Shown here: positions 59,335-64,000 of the stretch, piece after piece
Layout of the letters: each line of letters begins with the position of its first letter
How positions within the stretch are numbered: the first letter of the stretch is position 1
Assembly (NCBI GenBank): GCA_030765045.1
Contig: CM060962.1
Coordinates: forward strand, 266,155,330 to 266,219,329
Direction of reading: 5' to 3'
Length of the DNA stretch: 64,000 bases
Source: Tenodera sinensis
Taxonomy: Eukaryota > Arthropoda > Insecta > Mantodea > Mantidae
Notes under the pieces: model-generated
The model's database searches: none
The model's input: only the letters and a program-made list of their open reading frames with translations
What the model was told of the DNA's origin: nothing
Position numbers and translations under genes: made by a program

Positions 59335-59338
59335 TTAA
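59335..59338. repeat. piggyBac-type target site (right)
   Basis: ttaa directly after the complement of ccctagcaatgcca. Confidence 0.7.
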
Positions 59339-59548
59339 GCCCACTGTATTCTCCTAATCCCGTTATAACTACCATACATACAATAAAATGGTTTCTGCAA
59401 ATGTTTATCGCTATCAACATGTACTAAATAGAACAATAAACGTTTGTAAAAATATTTTGCGCAAGAGTGAGTAGAAAATGTTATGTTAGTTCAACATTTC
59501 AAATACAGTTTTACCTAGATATTCTATTGTATTGTGGAATTTCTCCCT

Positions 59549-59608
<60 letters not shown>
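59549..59608. repeat. (ATC)n microsatellite, probably a LINE 3' tail
   Basis: 20 ATC triplets. On the minus strand this is (GAT)n placed directly after the LINE coding remnant, as in RTE-like elements. Confidence 0.9.
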
Positions 59609-60720
59609 TGTTCATGGATTAGGAAATACTTCCTGCTCCAGCATCATACCTCACCTTCTCATCGGTCTTCCAATACTTCTTCCAATGGTTGGTATTCATA
59701 TATCATTTTAAAATATTTATTTCTGGTCATCCTCTATAATATATACATAGATATTACTTTATTTTATCGTTTATAAGACTGTTGCGGGATTTCCCGCTCC
59801 TCAATTCCGCTATCCTACGCGGAATGCTGCTCTCAGTTGATTTCTGCTCCGGACTGCTCGGCATGGATCTTCACCTCAGGGTATGCGTGAGTATTTGCAA
59901 TAAAAGCCGGAACTCTCCTTAAAACGCATTTATTTACGACCAAGTAACGTTTTAGATTTGCCGATCGCTATTAGAATTTTGTTACGTCTTTACTGTGTCT
60001 TTACTAAGGCCGAAGATTGTTACTCGAAACTGGCATGTGTCCTCGCACTCGAGGTCCGGAAGGTAAGTCTGACTTACTCGCTCGCGATCTGGAAGGCAAG
60101 TGTCTCACCGACCTGCTCTCTCCGGGTTCTGGAAGGTAAGTGTCTGTCCGTCATGACGCTATCTATGCCTTTCACCCTTTAATTACCCCTACTACAGCAG
60201 CGGGTTTCGAAGAAGTCTCCGCGACCACCCCTTGTTTTCCTCTCCAACACCTGCATTGCGATTTCCAGGAAAACTGGAATTACCAGGCCTCGCCTGACTA
60301 CCTGACGCTTGCCCCTAATGACTTGTCTGTAACATTTCGTTCCTTTTTGACAATTTTAACCGTAACCAATCCTCCCATATTTTGTACCTTTATACACGCA
60401 ACGATTTTAACATTTCCTGATTATTTAATTCTGCCATATGACGCAGTATTATGTCCATAATTATGGCGTTCACAATTTCGGCTTCAGGACCAATACCTAA
60501 TTCCTCTTTGATTTCATCATATTTTGTTTTATTCATCATTGTGCACCTTTTATATCTGTGAGGTATCTCATTTCTGGCATATTTGTTTCATCCCATTCCC
60601 TTTTGCTTATCGTCATATTTCACCACAGTACATTAGGGTTGGAATCACCCCTGTCTTATAAAAAGGTACTTTCCTTTCCTGTGAATTTCTCCTCATACTT
60701 TCTGTCTCAACAAAAAAGGT
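59609..60720 (-). pseudogene. LINE ORF2 C-terminal relic, interrupted
   Basis: Minus-strand pieces at 60720-60470 include FYKTGVIPTLMYCGEI, TISKREWDETNMPEMRYLTD and EELGIGPEAEIV. These match the segment after the reverse transcriptase in a widespread group of insect LINEs (YKTVVLPTLLYGSETW and EMRFLR in relatives). A further piece at 59775-59620 includes RMTRNKYFKMIYEYQPLEE and GRPMRR, the next stretch in the same proteins. Between them lies about 660 bp of GC-richer unrelated sequence. Many stops occur. The clade (RTE-like) is a guess from the GAT tail. Confidence 0.62.
59780..60440. other. GC-richer insertion in the LINE relic
   Basis: It starts tgttgcgggatttcccgc and separates two LINE pieces that should be adjacent. 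It contains three ggaaggtaag-like words at 60058, 60091 (ggaaggcaag) and 60131. It could be an LTR (TG start, aataaa at 59901), but the right end and the duplication are unclear. Confidence 0.35.
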
Positions 60721-62059
60721 GAAAAGCAAAGACAGGTTTTGTTTTTATTGTTTTTAAGCACAATCCTTCACTTCAGTTTATATACCCAGCTCGGCTATTA
60801 AAGTGTAACGTGATGGCCTACAAATGTTCACCTGCTACTAAAACATCCACATTTCGTCGTTTCGATAGAAATTCAGGACACAGAAGTCAGGATTCGAACC
60901 AGCACGTAGCAGATCCAAAAGAGTAAAATGTTTCGTCTGGTAGTGTCGCACTACCCAAAAGGAAAAGGAAGATAAAGTGGAATGGATGTGTTGGGCACTT
61001 TGCTTTTTACAACATTTCCACGTGAACACTGTTTAAGGCGGATGCGGCAAAGCTCCTTCTCAACGCTGCTGGGTAACAAATTTACACCGCTGCAGCAGAC
61101 TTTGTGGTGAAGAAGGATTAGTGTACCCGGTAGCGGGATAAAAATCCCGTCCTTTTACACCCCGGGAGTGCTTACACTGGGCCCATTAACTTGAGTCAGG
61201 GAATACATCAACTTGCCCAGTCAATCCCCTCTATTGGATGACACTAGCGATGCGTGACATTCATTTTATGTTCCTTCTTGGGGTGACGTAATCACACGGA
61301 AGGGGCCGTAACACTGCGCCCTTTGTTTCTTTAACGTTTTCTGTACATATTACATGCTGCAGCTTCCAGAGTCGCAGGCAATAAAACTTGTACCCCAAAT
61401 GTATAATGTGCTTTTGAGAAGTTCAATCGAGAGCACATTCCCTGTCACAAGTTCTACAAATATTAGCCATAATCATGATGATCTCAGCAGCAGCAAAGCT
61501 ATAAGGGGAGTCAAAATGCCTTATCTTTCCAATGTTAATAGATGGCCCATTATCTAGAACACTATTTAAGGTAATTATCTGAAGTTTTAGGACATGTTTA
61601 GTGTTGTTTTTACAATTGACTGAAGAAACAAAAAACACATTCTTTATCAGAAGCAAAGTTATGATTTTTAATACAATGGCTAGATTTTTATTGAAATATA
61701 AGGGGCATAAAATTTTAAAAGAAGATCAACTAGCATGCCTGAGACATAAAACCCCTCTCAGTAAAATAAAGCTCATTTAGTTGCAAGTGTGTGTAACACG
61801 TTCCAGCATATTATACCAATAACCTTCAAAATATTGGGGTATAAGTGTAGAAAATTATTTTTTCAGAATTGCTGTTGATCAAGATGAGAAAGCTAAAATC
61901 TATATACAGCTTTATTTTAATAATAATTTTAATCTATTTATGATTAACATATCTCTATGAAACGTATACAAAATGACCAGTAGATCTGAAATATTCATAT
62001 GAAGTAAAACCTGAATTTGGAAAAAAATCACAAAATTCAGCATTTCAACTCTTCTTAAT
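60721..62059. other. Mostly unassigned, possible SINE head
   Basis: A B-box match on the minus strand (complement of ggattcgaacc, 60890-60900) suggests a tRNA-derived SINE at about 60838-60990, but its A box is poor. The rest shows nothing I can name. Confidence 0.3.
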
Positions 62060-62200
62060 TTAATTGTGAACTCACATGGCTGTCTCTACTCACTGTTGTT
62101 CAACTTATTCTTACAAGCGCTTATTCCTCTATCTGCTTCATGTTAAACAAAGTAAACATTTGTAGAAATTATTTTATTACATACCTCCTTGTAGGTACAC
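62060..62200 (-). repeat. R900 repeat, distal-end fragment
   Basis: 'gtgaactcacatggctgtct' and 'cctctatctgcttcatgtta' are the distal-end words. Confidence 0.65.
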
Positions 62201-62699
62201 CGGGTTCCCTGATGCCTTCACGGAGCATTTTACGAACCTTCTCAGTTGGCGCGTACATAGCAGGGAGGGTTCTGCCTTTATTGTTCGACCAAGCAGTGGT
62301 GCTCTAGGACTAAATTTTTAGGTGAAAATGACATTTTTTATCTTTTAATTTTGGAACGTTTGACATTATGCATGAAAATTTAAGTACAAATCAGAGGAAA
62401 ATTGAAAAATAAGGAATACTTTTCATACCCAAACATACAAACTGAGAAAAAATACAGAAAGGGGAAGTGTGCTGGCCTAGTGTGGTTAAAAGGCAGCGGG
62501 TGAATTAAACACGTTACTGGGCTTTTAAAATTGGCGGACCGAGAAAAATCTTTGCCCAAATGGATACACATGTGTTTGTAGAATATTTTTATCATGTAAT
62601 CCAAAAACCGAAAAGTTTATCATTTTCGTCTAAAAACTCAGTCCCAGAGTCTCTAACATACACCACTGCTTAGCCAAAGAACCGAAGCACAACACTCCT

Positions 62700-62807
<108 letters not shown>

Positions 62808-62889
62808 GACCCTGTTATGTGCGCTCGAACGAACGAAATAAAAAGAAAGCGAATAAGGACTTTTCACCTCAGTAAAATATAAGTACTGT

Positions 62890-63125
62890 AAAATACAAAC
62901 GAATAACAAGAAACATCTTGGAAATGGATAACTGCACAACAAAATATACTTGACATAAATCGTGCGCTTTAACGAGGTCTACAGTTTTTATCTATTAAGT
63001 TTTCTTCCGATTCAAGAAGCCTCAAAACATGCATTTCCGCTGAGAATTCGGCATGTAATTTTTGGGTGAAATACAATGTTTTCTCTACTTATTATAAATA
63101 GGTGGCAAGGAAAGTAAAACCAGTA
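62890..63125 (-). repeat. R900 repeat, internally deleted
   Basis: 'aacaagaaacatcttggaaa' and 'taacgaggtctacagttttt' are followed directly by the hairpin-side words 'catgcatttccgctgagaat' and 'tctctacttattataaatag', so the middle is missing. Confidence 0.65.
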
Positions 63126-63149
63126 AAACTAGTCATTTATGAAGAGTAC

Positions 63150-63735
63150 GAATATTTGAAAATTTAAGCCAGTAACATGGAACATCATTAAAAAGCTTAA
63201 CTTCACAAAAACTCTATTTGACATAAACTGCGTGTTTAACAACGTCTACAATTTTGTAGAGTAGCACTTTTGCCTAACTTCTACAGTTTACCAACTATGC
63301 AAAAGTGGTTCAGAATGAAGAGAAATTCAGAGGCTATTCGGAGAAAATTTAGGATAATATACATTTTTTGTGACGAAAAGACCTTAAACATGTGGTACTC
63401 TAATCAAAATCTATAAAACCATTTTTGAGGAAATTAAAATTTTGGAAACATTTTCATGTGAATGGTATTTAAGGTAGGGGATTTTCTTTAACGTTTTCGT
63501 GTCACAGCCTAGGGAGATACTGAAGATAAGTACCATTTTTGCATTTTAACTGATTTATTTTTGACATATGCTTTTCACACATATAGAAACTTTTTCTATT
63601 TTCTTTCATTCCTTTTTTTTCTCTCTCTCTTTTCTTTTCTCGGATTCTGAAAACATGTACCTTCGGTGAAGCTTTAGTATAATTTTTTTTACTCAAAACA
63701 ATGCTTCTTCTGTTTAATGCAAGTATGTAATAAAT
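63150..63735 (-). repeat. R900 repeat, last copy
   Basis: 'ctacagtttaccaactatgc', 'gaggctattcggagaaaatt', 'ggtaggggattttctttaac' and the hairpin-side words follow the consensus. It lies head to tail behind the previous copy. Confidence 0.72.
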
Positions 63736-64000
63736 TAACTAGAATATGTTTATAACACTTAGTGAATGGGTGCAATGGGTGCAGTGGAAGGATTGAGAAA
63801 TAACTTATAAAAGAAACAGGCGTTGCTTGTTGGATTTTCACTGAGAACGAGGGTGCTGATGACAATCGTGAACGATGCAGGAAGAAAGTTTAGATCAAGG
63901 ATAACAGGATTACATTCCACGAATGTATATATGGTGAGTTTCTTTAACACTGGACATGTAGCTATCAGGTACAAATGGTAGGGAATTATTTAATTAACTA
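63736..64000. other. Unassigned end of window
   Basis: Nothing recognised. Confidence 0.3.

Larger units (their letters stand above)
58255..59505 (+). repeat. R900 repeat, copy 14, full length with MITE inside
   Basis: It runs from 'cacccaaaaattagatacga', a T/A run and GT/GC tract (58394-58450) to 'gcatctgaagtcctcttcat', 'ctacatagcaaccggctgtt' and, after the MITE, 'ttaagcccactgtattctcc' and the distal block 'gagtgagtagaaaatgttat' (59467). Without the insertion it is about 880 bp. Confidence 0.8.

Overview
This window looks like non-coding DNA from a large, repeat-rich invertebrate nuclear genome, most likely an insect. It contains no intact host gene that I can support. Nearly every longer open frame is either a simple-sequence artefact or part of a decayed transposase. 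The evidence for an insect is the mix of mobile elements: several tRNA-derived SINE families, degenerate Mutator-like, hAT, piggyBac, Tc1/mariner-type and DDE_3-type transposases, LTRs, LINE 3' ends, and large AAT, GTA, CTCA and CA microsatellites. One SINE body resembles sequences I recall from cockroaches and termites, so a polyneopteran such as a cockroach is my guess, held with low confidence.

Layout. 0-6 kb: two copies of the dominant ~0.9 kb non-coding repeat (called R900 here) and one clean SINE-A with an 11 bp target-site duplication (TSD). 6-12.3 kb: a Tc1/mariner relic, a 47 bp retroposed stub, a Mutator-like C-terminal fragment, an LTR fused to R900 through a CA microsatellite, and a DDE_3-type transposase relic split by a 552 bp SINE-B. 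12.8-17.2 kb: further SINE-B copies and a head-plus-(CTCA)n element. 17.6-23.2 kb: a mariner fragment, an inverted R900 chimera, a piggyBac relic and another R900 pair. 23.6-27.9 kb: the best nested locus, a Mutator-like transposase relic interrupted by a 2.27 kb hAT element and by a 498 bp solo LTR. 30.3-32 kb: a solo LTR, then a three-level nest in which a 55 bp stub lies inside a SINE-A inside R900, with a second 55 bp stub nearby. 33-39.5 kb: SINE-B copies, a mariner fragment, GTA and ATT/AAT arrays, and a SINE plus LINE insertion inside R900. 40.6-45.5 kb: a second solo LTR, three SINE-D copies and an 840 bp GAGT array with a diverged stub head. 46-54 kb: tandem and inverted R900 copies. 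56-61 kb: SINE-E and SINE-B with clean TSDs, R900 carrying a piggyBac-type MITE, and a LINE relic. 62-64 kb: R900 pieces and a CA array.

The most interesting signal is a set of ultra-short retroposed stubs of 47-55 bp with perfect TSDs. They consist only of a LINE/SINE-like 3' terminal motif plus a microsatellite tail. Related copies carry tails expanded to about 270 bp and 840 bp, which suggests how some of the window's tetranucleotide arrays began. None of the elements appears able to move by itself, because every transposase seen is truncated or frameshifted.
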